Below, piece by piece: positions 23,935 through 32,705 of a stretch of DNA of 37,595 nt (position 1 is its first letter; every line of letters begins with the position of its first letter). The notes beneath the pieces are model-generated. The model had not been told where the DNA came from, did not search any database, and saw only the letters and a list, made by a program, of their open reading frames with translations. The translations under genes and the position numbers were made by a program. Source of the DNA: Actinomycetota bacterium (GTDB lineage: Bacteria > Actinomycetota > Actinomycetes > S36-B12 > UBA5976); NCBI GenBank assembly GCA_009923495.1, contig RFTJ01000013.1:1-37595 (forward strand), read 5' to 3'.

Positions 23935-24534
23935 CTACTTGGCAAACGGTTTCATAGGTGGACATTTTTCACCTGGCGCGATTATTGGCTCGAAGTGCCA
24001 CCACTCATTCTTGTATGTCCGGCACAAACCGAAAGTATCGCTATTCCAGCGAAACCAAGTTTTCGCTTGTGGGGACGAAAAGTGAACATCAATAGCAACT
24101 CCCCAGACATGCATAGATTTCTCTGGTGGCAGCACCCAGCGACTGGCAATCTTTGGATCTTTGTATTGCCGCAGTGCTTTTTGATACATCTGTTCTTGCG
24201 TATCCCAGCTGCGCCAGCCACTTCGAATGCCGATGCTGTGGCCTAACTGTTTAGCGGCAGTTCGGGCAGCCACGAATCGGTTTCGTAACATCTGATTGAT
24301 TTTTGCAGGTCGTTGGTCCCCATGTTTGATAGGTCCGCGGCCAAGGTTTAAGGTGCCTTTCGGGCATTTGACTTCGCTCACTTTTTCTGGAATTCCAGTG
24401 GCGATAGGGGCGCAGACAAGTGGGGCTGAAACTGGGCCACTAGGACTTGGGGTCGGGGATGGGGTCTGGGCGCTAACTGGAGCGGTAGCTATTAGGCAGA
24501 AAGTCATGGCAATTAACAAGAAATTACGCTTCAT
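23935..24534 (-). CDS. Secreted VanY-type D-alanyl-D-alanine carboxypeptidase (peptidase M15)
   Basis: This is a 199-residue protein. It has a signal peptide (MKRNFLLIAMTFCLIATAPVSA, cleaved near 22), then a Pro/Ser/Thr linker (QTPSPTPSPSGP), then an M15 zinc peptidase domain. Metal and catalytic residues are visible as SMHVWGVAIDVHF (SxHxxGxAxD) and EWWHFE (ExxWH-like). GIRSGWRSWDTQ is the conserved arginine strand. It should act outside the membrane on peptidoglycan stem peptides. Two bases separate its stop from the convergent methyltransferase stop. Confidence 0.88.
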   Translation of the reverse strand: MKRNFLLIAMTFCLIATAPVSAQTPSPTPSPSGPVSAPLVCAPIATGIPEKVSEVKCPKGTLNLGRGPIKHGDQRPAKINQMLRNRFVAARTAAKQLGHSIGIRSGWRSWDTQEQMYQKALRQYKDPKIASRWVLPPEKSMHVWGVAIDVHFSSPQAKTWFRWNSDTFGLCRTYKNEWWHFEPIIAPGEKCPPMKPFAK

Positions 24535-24693
24535 TGGCTACCTCCATTTCTAAAGTCTAAGCAACGCAAGCTCAGTTGCCGAGACGGGTTGACGATTGCG
24601 AAGGGCACACAATAAAGATTGGATAACAATTCAGCTGGTTAAATTTGTTGCATATTTGTGGTTTTGTCACAGGCATAGTGTTAAATAAACAAC

Positions 24694-25347
24694 ATGCCAA
24701 AAAAAGCAACGGCGCAAGATACTGTGCTCAAGTCGTTGCGCAAGATGTTGGCTTCGGGGCGCCTCAAGCCTGGCCAGCAAATTATCCAAGACGCCCTAGC
24801 CGCTCGACTAGATGTTAGCCGGGTACCCGTTCGCGAGGCATTGAGAATTTTGCAAGCTGAAGGGCGAGTAATTCACGATCCGCACCGAGGATATTTTGTT
24901 GCCGAACTTGACACTTCCGACCTAGAAGAGATTTATGCACTACGCGCAATCCTTGAAGATGCAGCGTTGCGGGCCGGAGTACCAAAAGCCACGGCAAAAG
25001 AAATCGCAAGCATCAAACAATATCATGATGAGAGCTTGGTCGCTTCAAACAAGGGTGATGTCATTGCAATGGCAACATTCAATCGGAAATTTCACCTTGC
25101 AATCTTCAGGCTGTGCGGGCAAGAGCGACTTATTTCAATGATTGAAAACCTCTGGGACTCGCTAGATGCATACCGCGTGCTATTTCTTGGCGATGAAGAT
25201 AACCGAACCTCGACCAATGAGGAACATGGCAAAATGCTTCTGGCGCTCAAGCAAAAAGACGTTAAAGAGTCCATTAGATTACAGGCTGTGCACCGCGAAC
25301 ATGCGCTAGCAGGCATTTTTGTGCAGATTGCTAATCGCGCTAAATAA
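24694..25347 (+). CDS. GntR-family transcriptional regulator (FadR/FCD subfamily)
   Basis: This is a 217-residue protein. The N-terminal winged helix (residues 5-70) has the GntR signature SRVPVREALRILQAEGRVIHDPHRGYFV, and the all-helical FCD domain (about 78-210) has a typical D-x3-H...H metal/ligand pattern around FNRKFHLAI and HREHA. FCD regulators bind small organic acids or acyl-CoA. The regulated gene is unclear, because the neighbours (a peptidase and argS) are housekeeping. The start is ATG 24694. Confidence 0.9.
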   Translation: MPKKATAQDTVLKSLRKMLASGRLKPGQQIIQDALAARLDVSRVPVREALRILQAEGRVIHDPHRGYFVAELDTSDLEEIYALRAILEDAALRAGVPKATAKEIASIKQYHDESLVASNKGDVIAMATFNRKFHLAIFRLCGQERLISMIENLWDSLDAYRVLFLGDEDNRTSTNEEHGKMLLALKQKDVKESIRLQAVHREHALAGIFVQIANRAK

Positions 25348-25378
25348 GTCTCAAATAAATTACTTTCGCTCCATCGTC

Positions 25379-25384
25379 TAGGCT
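25379..25384 (+). promoter_or_regulatory. -10 box (TAGGCT) for leaderless argS
   Basis: TAGGCT is followed by eight bases and the ATG at 25393. No Shine-Dalgarno sequence is present. This may be the promoter of the whole argS-lysA unit. Confidence 0.45.
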
Positions 25385-25392
25385 TATGCCTT

Positions 25393-27078
25393 ATGACACC
25401 ACAAGATTTGGCGAAGCACATTAAAGCTGCGGTGCTTTCTGCGATCTCAAGTGGTCAGCTAGCCCTTGATCTGACTGAAGTTCCCAGCCAGATTGTTGTC
25501 GATCGGCCAAAAAACCCGGAACACGGCGATTGGTCCACCAATATCGCAATGCAACTTGGGGGCAAAGCAAACAGTAATCCCCGAGCTGTTGCTGAGATTC
25601 TCTCGCCACTTCTCCTTCAAATTGACGGGGTAACAAAAGTCGATATTGCCGGCCCTGGCTTTCTGAACATCCAGCTTTCGTCAGCAAGTCAAGGCGAACT
25701 TGCGGTAACAGTGCTGGCACAGCGAGAGAAATTTGGACAAGGTGAATTATTTGCTGGCCGAAAAATCAACATTGAATTTATCTCGGCAAATCCGACTGGA
25801 CCCCTGCACCTAGGGCATACTCGATGGGCAGCAGTGGGTGACGCAATTGCTCGGGTGCTTCGGGCGCAAGGCGCAGAAGTCGTTCGTGAATTTTACATAA
25901 ATGACCGTGGTGTTCAGATGGATAAGTTCGGTGCATCAGTTCAGGCCCGCGCGCTGGGCAATCCAGTTCCTGAAGATGGTTATCACGGGGCTTATATCGA
26001 TGATCTGGCCAAGCAAATTTTGCAAGAGCAGCCAGAGATTTTGAAATTGAATGGGGATGAACAATTAGTGGCGTTTCGAGAGGCTGCCTACAAATTGCAA
26101 TTGGCCCAGCAACAATCAGTGCTCGCTGGATTTAACACAAATTTCAATGTTTGGTACTCCGAACGCTCGCTCCACGAGTCAGATGCAGTAAGTCGCGGTT
26201 TCGATCAACTGCGGTCTCAGGGTCATGTGTTTGAACACGATGGAGCAACTTGGCTTCGCACCACCGATTTTGACGATGACAAGGATCGAGTCTTAATCAA
26301 AGCAGATGGCGAGTTAACCTACTTTGCGTCTGACACCGCGTATTACGTGGATAAGCGAAACCGCGGCTTTGACCTTTGCATCTACTTACTAGGTGCAGAC
26401 CATCACGGCTATGTCAACCGGCTCCGAGCGGTAGCGGCCTGTGCTGGTGATAATCCAGATTTGAATATCGAAGTCCTTATCGGCCAAATGGTGAAAATGA
26501 TGAAGGATGGGGAAGAGGTGCGACTGTCCAAGCGTGCAGGCAACATCATCACGCTTGAAGACTTGGTGGAAGAAGTTGGAGTAGACGCTGCTCGGTATTC
26601 CCTAATTCGATATCCGGTCGATTCGCCATTGACTTTAGATCTAGACCTGCTAATTCAACGGACAAACGATAATCCGGTGTATTACGTTCAGTACGCACAT
26701 GCCCGTATAGCATCGGTTCTTCGCAATGCTGCAGAGTTGGGAATAATTGGCGCTGATCCAAGTCTTTGGAACTCGGCGGATTTTGATCCCTCGTTACTCA
26801 CTCATGAGCGCGAGGGCCAGTTACTTGGTTTACTTGCTGACTACCCTCGAGTTGTCACCAGTGCTGGCGAACTACGTGAACCACATCGAATCGCTCGGCA
26901 CTTAGAGGAGGTCGCCACTGGTTACCACCGCTTCTATGACGCATGTCGAGTGCTACCACAAGGAGATGAACCGGCGACCGAATTGACGATCGCAAGATTG
27001 TGGTTGTGTGCGGCAGCTAGGCAAGTTATTGCAAATGGACTGGACTTGCTCGGCGTTTCTGCGCCCCAGCGAATGTAG
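25393..27078 (+). CDS. argS: Arginyl-tRNA synthetase
   Basis: This 561-residue class I synthetase charges tRNA-Arg. It has an N-terminal Add-1 domain (about 1-90), the signature ISANPTGPLHLGHTRW (HIGH box as HLGH, about 130-145), a KMSKS equivalent (RLSKRAG, about 379) and a C-terminal DALR anticodon-binding domain. ArgS enzymes often deviate from KMSKS in this way. It is the first gene of the argS-lysA-X-hom-thrC-thrB-rho run, an order conserved in Actinobacteria. Confidence 0.97.
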   Translation: MTPQDLAKHIKAAVLSAISSGQLALDLTEVPSQIVVDRPKNPEHGDWSTNIAMQLGGKANSNPRAVAEILSPLLLQIDGVTKVDIAGPGFLNIQLSSASQGELAVTVLAQREKFGQGELFAGRKINIEFISANPTGPLHLGHTRWAAVGDAIARVLRAQGAEVVREFYINDRGVQMDKFGASVQARALGNPVPEDGYHGAYIDDLAKQILQEQPEILKLNGDEQLVAFREAAYKLQLAQQQSVLAGFNTNFNVWYSERSLHESDAVSRGFDQLRSQGHVFEHDGATWLRTTDFDDDKDRVLIKADGELTYFASDTAYYVDKRNRGFDLCIYLLGADHHGYVNRLRAVAACAGDNPDLNIEVLIGQMVKMMKDGEEVRLSKRAGNIITLEDLVEEVGVDAARYSLIRYPVDSPLTLDLDLLIQRTNDNPVYYVQYAHARIASVLRNAAELGIIGADPSLWNSADFDPSLLTHEREGQLLGLLADYPRVVTSAGELREPHRIARHLEEVATGYHRFYDACRVLPQGDEPATELTIARLWLCAAARQVIANGLDLLGVSAPQRM

Positions 27079-27133
27079 CCAGAAACACTGAACCCATGTT
27101 TGGCGAATCAGTAATCTCTGGAACAATAGTTAG

Positions 27134-28483
27134 ATGCCCTCTAATCAAAATGAGTTAGCGCCGAATGTTTGGCCGCAAACTGCTGCCCGCAACTCTGACG
27201 GTGCTATTGAGGTTGGCGGAGTGTCGGTAATTGATTTGGCCCGTCAGTACCAAACGCCTCTATATGTTTTAGATGAAGCGGATATCCGTTCCCGGGCCAA
27301 GGCCTATCAAACTGCATTTAACAGTGGCGAGGTTGAAACTGAAGTTTTTTATGCGGGCAAGGCATTTTTAGCAACGAAAGTGATTAGCTGGATAGCTTCC
27401 GAGGGCCTGAGCATTGATGTCTGTACCGCTGGGGAACTGGCTGTGGCCTTAAAGGCGGGCGTATCCCCGGAAAGAATACTTTTTCATGGCAACAATAAGA
27501 GCATCGATGAATTAACGCAGGCAATTCAACTCGGCATTGGCCGAATTGTCGTTGATAGTTTTCAAGAGATCTTGCGTTTAGCAGCTATTGCCAGCGAGCA
27601 TGGCGTTACAGCGCAGGTCCTAATTAGATTGACGGTGGGCGTTGAGGCACATACTCACGAATACATAGCGACTGCCCACGAAGATCAGAAATTTGGCATC
27701 TCTATCGCAACAGGGGCTGCCTTAGAAGCAGCAAAACTGGTTATCGAGTCCGATTCATTGTCTTTACTCGGACTACATTCCCACATTGGTTCACAAATTT
27801 TCGATGCCGATGGTTTTGAGATAGCTGCGCATCGAGTTATTGAAACTGCAGCAAAGATCCGTGATGAGTTTGACTTCACTATTTCGGAGTTAAATTTAGG
27901 TGGCGGGATGGGGATTGCCTACCTAGCTGAAGATGACCCTTTGCAGGTTGCACAGATGGCGCACGCGCTTCATGAGATTGTCATTTCGCAGTGCCAACAG
28001 TTGAATTTTCCAGTTCCGCGCTTGTTGATTGAACCAGGCCGAGCAATCATTGGCCCAGCAGGCATTACCGTCTACGAGGTCGGAACAATCAAACAGGTTG
28101 ATGTGTCTGATACGCAAACTCGACGCTACATCTCAGTTGATGGTGGAATGAGCGACAACATCCGCACCGCCCTGTACGAGGCGCAATACACGGCAGCATT
28201 GGCTTCACGCACGACAAACTCAATGGCGGTGGCATCACGCGTAGTTGGTAAGCACTGTGAAAGTGGCGACATTGTTATTCAAGATGCACAATTGCCAGCG
28301 GATATTGAGGCGGGAGATTTGCTCGCGGTCGCTGCAACTGGCGCTTACTGCCGAGCGATGGCGAGTAATTACAACTACATTGTTCGACCAGCAGTGGTTT
28401 CGGTTTGCAATGGGATTAGTGAAATAGTCTTGCGCAGGGAAACATTAGCCGATCTTTTGTCCCTTGACCCCGGAGCTGAGTGA
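27134..28483 (+). CDS. lysA: Diaminopimelate decarboxylase
   Basis: This is a 449-residue PLP enzyme, the last step in lysine synthesis from meso-diaminopimelate. It is a fold-III alanine-racemase-like TIM barrel: the Lys of FYAGKAF (about residue 76) binds PLP, HSHIGSQ (about 220) and GGGMGIAY contact the phosphate, EPGRAI (about 305) binds PLP, and the C-terminal CESGD and GAYC-R-A-M motifs complete the active site across the dimer. The start is ATG 27134, with a weak ribosome binding site. Confidence 0.97.
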   Translation: MPSNQNELAPNVWPQTAARNSDGAIEVGGVSVIDLARQYQTPLYVLDEADIRSRAKAYQTAFNSGEVETEVFYAGKAFLATKVISWIASEGLSIDVCTAGELAVALKAGVSPERILFHGNNKSIDELTQAIQLGIGRIVVDSFQEILRLAAIASEHGVTAQVLIRLTVGVEAHTHEYIATAHEDQKFGISIATGAALEAAKLVIESDSLSLLGLHSHIGSQIFDADGFEIAAHRVIETAAKIRDEFDFTISELNLGGGMGIAYLAEDDPLQVAQMAHALHEIVISQCQQLNFPVPRLLIEPGRAIIGPAGITVYEVGTIKQVDVSDTQTRRYISVDGGMSDNIRTALYEAQYTAALASRTTNSMAVASRVVGKHCESGDIVIQDAQLPADIEAGDLLAVAATGAYCRAMASNYNYIVRPAVVSVCNGISEIVLRRETLADLLSLDPGAE

Positions 28484-28504
28484 CAGCTCGCTGTTCAATC
28501 CAAC

Positions 28505-29170
28505 ATGACCAATACTGTGAACTTTGATCCAAGCAAAAAATCTGTTGCGGTAATTTGCTACGCCCCGATTAGCGATGAGAAATTGCTGACAACTCTGAAA
28601 CAACTTTTTTCGCTTCGGCCAGCACACTGGAGAATGTCATTACAACTACTGCTTGATCGACCATCAGATTCACTTCTAAAATTAATTGAATCACTTGGCC
28701 TAGCGATAACTGTGGTACCCGTTAAAAGTAGTCGCAAATTAGCAAAGTCGAAACGGTTCGCTTTGCAAAACATCTCAAGGGATGTTGAAGCAATTATTTG
28801 GTTGGATGGGCGAGTGAATCTCAACTCTGCGGCCTACAACCAGTTAAATAACTTCAGCACGAGTTATCCCAGTGCAATTCTGATTGGCCAGTTCTTGGAC
28901 AAATCTAAGTCCCTGGTTTTGGCAGGCGGATATCAGAAGTCTCACCTTCCAATCTTTGGCAAGAGAGCGGTAATGGCCGATAAGTTACCCGTCGATGTGA
29001 CTGCCTTTGACAGCGCCTTAGTTTTTATTCCGAATGTGGTATTCAACAAAATCGGAAACCTTGGAACCAGAGCGAGTCCTGCTTCAGCAAATCGAAACTT
29101 CGTGCGGCGGGCCAAGCGTGCGAACTTTCGTACCCTGGTGTTACCTGGAAGTTTTGGCGACTTTCAGTAG
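28505..29170 (+). CDS. Unknown protein between lysA and hom, perhaps a GT-A glycosyltransferase-like fold
   Basis: This is a 221-residue protein without signal peptide or membrane segment. The layout is like family-2 glycosyltransferases: an initial strand VAVICYAP, an L-L-D-R-P strand, an AIIWLDGRVNLN strand where DxD would stand (only D-G is seen), then a GGYQKSHLPIFGKR loop. The normal nucleotide-sugar residues are not clear, so the enzyme activity is doubtful. Codon use looks like the neighbours. It interrupts the aspartate-family cluster and is not one of its standard members. It starts 21 bases after lysA, with no clear Shine-Dalgarno sequence. Confidence 0.6.
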   Translation: MTNTVNFDPSKKSVAVICYAPISDEKLLTTLKQLFSLRPAHWRMSLQLLLDRPSDSLLKLIESLGLAITVVPVKSSRKLAKSKRFALQNISRDVEAIIWLDGRVNLNSAAYNQLNNFSTSYPSAILIGQFLDKSKSLVLAGGYQKSHLPIFGKRAVMADKLPVDVTAFDSALVFIPNVVFNKIGNLGTRASPASANRNFVRRAKRANFRTLVLPGSFGDFQ

Positions 29171-29293
29171 TTTTGTGGGATCAAATAAGCGCACACTTAA
29201 ATCATTGGATATGGGCGGCAAATCTGGTCTCCTTTTGGTCTGATTCGAGCCTTTCTGACAGACTTAGAAGCCAAAGCAAGTAACAAAGGAGTC

Positions 29294-30589
29294 ATGATGT
29301 CTGCGCCAATTAAAATTGCGCTGCTCGGTGGTGGCACTGTTGGTCAGTCGGTAGCCAAGTTACTTGTCCAAAGTTCTGCGGATTTAGCTGCCCGCATCGG
29401 TCGTCCCGTTGAACTCGTGGGCATTGCAGTTCGCGATATCGATAAGGCGCGGCCGGGAATTGATTCATCATTAATTACCGCCGACGCACACAAACTTGCT
29501 GCTTCTGGAGCAGACATCGTGGTGGAAGTAATAGGTGGAATTGAACCAGCGAAAACTTTAATCGAAACCGCAATTTCAAATGGCAGTTCAGTAGTTACCG
29601 CCAATAAAGCTTTACTTGCTGTACACGGTTCCGAGCTGCATGCCCTTGCCGTAGCCAAGGGCGTCGATTTGTTTTACGAAGCTGCAGTTGCAGGGGCGAT
29701 CCCGTTACTTCGACCACTGCGTGAATCATTGGCTGGCGATAGGGTTCGTCGGGTCCTTGGAATTGTCAATGGCACCACAAACTTCATCCTGAGCAAGATG
29801 TATGACGATGGTGCTAATTATGAAGATGTATTGGTCGAGGCGCAGGCGCTCGGTTATGCCGAGGCAGATCCAACTGCGGATGTAGAAGGTTATGACTCTG
29901 CTGCCAAGGCAGCAATTCTGGCTGGTCTGGCTTTCCATAGCAAAGTAACTATTGATGATGTTGCTCGCGAAGGAATGACAAAAGTCAGCGCCCTGGATAT
30001 CGCAGCAGCAAAGTCGCTCGGCTGTGTCATCAAACTGTTAGCAGTAGCGGAACTGACCGATGATGATAAAGGCATTATTGTTCGCGTGCATCCAACTATG
30101 GTTCCGGCGAGCCACCCGCTCGCTAGTGTGCGCGATGCCTTCAATGCCGTATTCGTCGAAGCAGAGGCTGCTGGCCAGGTCATGTTCTATGGTCGTGGCG
30201 CTGGCGGTGATCCAACTGCAAGTTCAGTGCTTGGTGACATTGTCGCTGCCGCTCGCAATAAAGTTGCTGGCAGTGTCGATCCTGGTCAAAGTGACTATGC
30301 CGACTTGGAAATTCATGGCATCGGGGAGGCAAAGACTTCCTATTACCTGAATTTGCTGGTTGCCGATGAATCTGGAGTTTTGGCAGCAATTTCCAGTGAG
30401 TTTGCCCGCCATGGTGTTTCGATTCAGGCAGTGCGCCAGGACGATAATGGCCATGCCGCGAGTTTGATTATCCGTACCCACGTGGCAACAGATCAAAATC
30501 TGCAAGCGACCGTGGAAAGCTTGCGCAAAATGCCAGAGGTGCGTGATGTACTCGGTGTTATGCGGGTTGAAAGCGGGGGAACTGCTTAA
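29294..30589 (+). CDS. hom: Homoserine dehydrogenase
   Basis: This is a 431-residue NAD(P)-dependent enzyme that reduces aspartate semialdehyde to homoserine. The Rossmann motif [12 protein letters not shown] is at the N-terminus. The catalytic-domain signature is near 170-240 ([37 protein letters not shown]). A C-terminal ACT domain (about 350-425) usually senses threonine. The start is ATG 29294 with AAAGGAG five to six bases upstream; an adjacent second ATG (29297) is nearly as good. It overlaps thrC by one base (TAATG). Confidence 0.97.
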   Translation: MMSAPIKIALLGGGTVGQSVAKLLVQSSADLAARIGRPVELVGIAVRDIDKARPGIDSSLITADAHKLAASGADIVVEVIGGIEPAKTLIETAISNGSSVVTANKALLAVHGSELHALAVAKGVDLFYEAAVAGAIPLLRPLRESLAGDRVRRVLGIVNGTTNFILSKMYDDGANYEDVLVEAQALGYAEADPTADVEGYDSAAKAAILAGLAFHSKVTIDDVAREGMTKVSALDIAAAKSLGCVIKLLAVAELTDDDKGIIVRVHPTMVPASHPLASVRDAFNAVFVEAEAAGQVMFYGRGAGGDPTASSVLGDIVAAARNKVAGSVDPGQSDYADLEIHGIGEAKTSYYLNLLVADESGVLAAISSEFARHGVSIQAVRQDDNGHAASLIIRTHVATDQNLQATVESLRKMPEVRDVLGVMRVESGGTA

Positions 30590-31647
30590 TGGCACATCAG
30601 TGGCGTGGAGTTATTGCAGAATATCGCGATCGGTTGCCAATTAATCCAGAAGATGTGGTGGTCACCCTTGGCGAAGGCGGGACCCCGTTAGTTCCTGCTT
30701 GCGAAATCTCAGAACGTACTGGCGCTGAGGTTTACTTAAAAGTAGAAGGAATGAATCCAACAGGATCATTTAAAGATCGCGGCATGACCATGGCCATCAC
30801 GGATGCGCTGCGACATGGCTCGCGCGCTGTAATCTGTGCTTCTACTGGCAATACCAGTGCTTCTGCTGCTGCCTATGCGGCAAAAGCCGGGATGAAAAGT
30901 GCTGTTTTAGTTCCGCAAGGAAAAATTGCAATGGGGAAGTTGGCCCAAGCTGTGGTGCATGGGGCAACCATCTTGCAGGTAGACGGAAATTTTGACGACT
31001 GCCTAACTTTGGCTCGTGACCTTGCCCAGCAGTATCCGGTTGCATTAGTTAATTCAGTAAACCCAACACGCTTGCAAGGGCAAAAGACTGCCGCTTTTGA
31101 AATCGTTGATGCACTGGGTGACGCGCCGGATATTCACTGCTTGCCTGTTGGCAATGCTGGCAATATCAGCGCTTACTGGATGGGCTTTACTGAGTATTTC
31201 AATGACGATGTATCTAGCAAGCGACCACAAATGTGGGGATTCCAAGCTGCTGGCGCTGCCCCATTTGTTGCTGGACACCCGATCGAAAAGCCAGAGACTT
31301 TGGCTACCGCAATCCGGATTGGAAATCCTGCCTCCTGGGATTTCGCAGTTGCAGCTCGAGACGAATCGGGTGGTCTAATTGACAGTGTCACCGATGAGCA
31401 AATTTTGCAGGCCTACCATTTACTTGCCGAACGTGAAGGTTTTTTTGTTGAGCCAGCCAGTGCTGCAAGTGTGGCTGGACTAATTCAACAAGCGGAGCGC
31501 GGACTTGTTCCAGCTGGTGCAAAAATCGTTTGCACAGTCACCGGCAATGGACTGAAAGATACGCAATGGGCATTAAATGATGCGCCTGATCCTGTCGTAG
31601 TGCCAGTTGAAGTGCACCGCGCGGCTGATGCACTAGGTCTGGCCTGA
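30589..31647 (+). CDS. thrC: Threonine synthase
   Basis: This is a 352-residue PLP enzyme converting O-phosphohomoserine to threonine. The PLP lysine is in GSFKDRGM (about residues 58-65), the phosphate-binding loop is [18 protein letters not shown], and [12 protein letters not shown] is the second glycine-rich contact. It belongs to the short actinobacterial/plant-like class. It is translationally coupled to hom (TAATG) and to thrB (TGATG), so the three enzymes are made together. Confidence 0.97.
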   Translation: MAHQWRGVIAEYRDRLPINPEDVVVTLGEGGTPLVPACEISERTGAEVYLKVEGMNPTGSFKDRGMTMAITDALRHGSRAVICASTGNTSASAAAYAAKAGMKSAVLVPQGKIAMGKLAQAVVHGATILQVDGNFDDCLTLARDLAQQYPVALVNSVNPTRLQGQKTAAFEIVDALGDAPDIHCLPVGNAGNISAYWMGFTEYFNDDVSSKRPQMWGFQAAGAAPFVAGHPIEKPETLATAIRIGNPASWDFAVAARDESGGLIDSVTDEQILQAYHLLAEREGFFVEPASAASVAGLIQQAERGLVPAGAKIVCTVTGNGLKDTQWALNDAPDPVVVPVEVHRAADALGLA

Positions 31648-32531
31648 TGTTGGCGCGCGCGCGGGTTTCAGTTCCGGCAACTAGTGCAAACTTAGGTCCA
31701 GGTTTTGATTCGTTGGGCATTGCATTAGAGCTTCGTGATGTGGTGACTGCTGAGGTTGTAGCTAATCCAGGTGTACGAGTCACTGTTACCGGGGAAGGCT
31801 TGCAAAAACTACCCACAGACGAAAGTCATCTGGTAGCAAAAGTTTTACTAGAAGCACTTGACGCTTTAGGTTCGTCGGTTACTGGCCTTGACATTACTTG
31901 TCAGAATCAGATTCCACAGGGCAAAGGTTTGGGATCTTCCGCGGCTGCAATTGTTGCCGGACTGGCTTTAGCTCAAGCACTGATTTTCGATGGCAATGTG
32001 GATCTCGACTGGGTTTTCACCCAGACAGCAATTCGTGAAGGGCATCCCGATAATGCCGCAGCCTGTGTTTACGGCGGGTTGACTATTGCCTGGACGGGAC
32101 AGATTCCACAGAGTCGCAAGCTTGATGTGATACCTGAAGTTCAAGCAGTAGTAGGAATTCCAAATTCCGAACTACTAACCGAGAAGGCACGAAATCTACT
32201 TCCAGATAATGTTCCACACAACGACGCTGCTTTCAACGTTGCCCGAAGTGCCTTGTTGATTGTTGGCCTGACCCAAGATCCATCGGTTTTGCTTGAAGCT
32301 ACTGACGACCGACTGCACCAGTCGTATCGGACGGATGCTTATCCTCAAACTATTTCCGCCGTATCTGCGCTGAAGTCTGCTGGAGTTGCTGCCTGTGTTA
32401 GTGGAGCAGGTCCAGCTGTACTAGCGTTTGCAAGCGTCGAGCAAGTTGCGGATGCGCACAAAATTCTTGGGGGACTGGGATTCACCAGCCAAAAGTTGGA
32501 AATTGCTCATTCGGGCTTGCTAGTTGACTAG
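31647..32531 (+). CDS. thrB: Homoserine kinase
   Basis: This is a 294-residue GHMP kinase. The N-terminal PATSANLGPGFDSLGIAL is the family signature. IPQGKGLGSSAAAIVAGLALA (about 91-110) is the ATP-binding P-loop, and ACVSGAGPAVLAFA is the C-terminal glycine motif. It makes O-phosphohomoserine for ThrC. The start codon overlaps the thrC stop. Downstream, a weak 7-bp hairpin (AATTGCC/GGCAATT, 32564-32586) may attenuate transcription before rho. Confidence 0.97.
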   Translation: MLARARVSVPATSANLGPGFDSLGIALELRDVVTAEVVANPGVRVTVTGEGLQKLPTDESHLVAKVLLEALDALGSSVTGLDITCQNQIPQGKGLGSSAAAIVAGLALAQALIFDGNVDLDWVFTQTAIREGHPDNAAACVYGGLTIAWTGQIPQSRKLDVIPEVQAVVGIPNSELLTEKARNLLPDNVPHNDAAFNVARSALLIVGLTQDPSVLLEATDDRLHQSYRTDAYPQTISAVSALKSAGVAACVSGAGPAVLAFASVEQVADAHKILGGLGFTSQKLEIAHSGLLVD

Positions 32532-32705
32532 CTAAAACTGCCGAATTCCTTATGTTTTTTGCCAATTGCCCCCGATGTTGGCAATTCCAGATGACTTGGT
32601 GCTAAGGTTGGGTGTCGGTGAAAATCTTTCGCCAATGTTCCCTCGAAATCCCAACGATTTTCGTTGTTGAACTGTTCACATCCACATCATTAAAAGGACA
32701 CATAC

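Noticed and set aside
24618-24632. GGATAACAATT, identical to half of the E. coli lac operator
   Set aside because: There is only a half-site, no symmetric partner and no LacI-family gene. The match is probably chance in an AT-rich spacer.
28473-28489. 6-bp hairpin (GAGCTG/CAGCTC) across the lysA stop
   Set aside because: It is short, not followed by T residues, and overlaps coding sequence. It is too weak to call a terminator.
32564-32586. 7-bp inverted repeat between thrB and rho
   Set aside because: The stem is short with a 9-base loop and no T-run after it. I mention it under thrB but do not call it a terminator.
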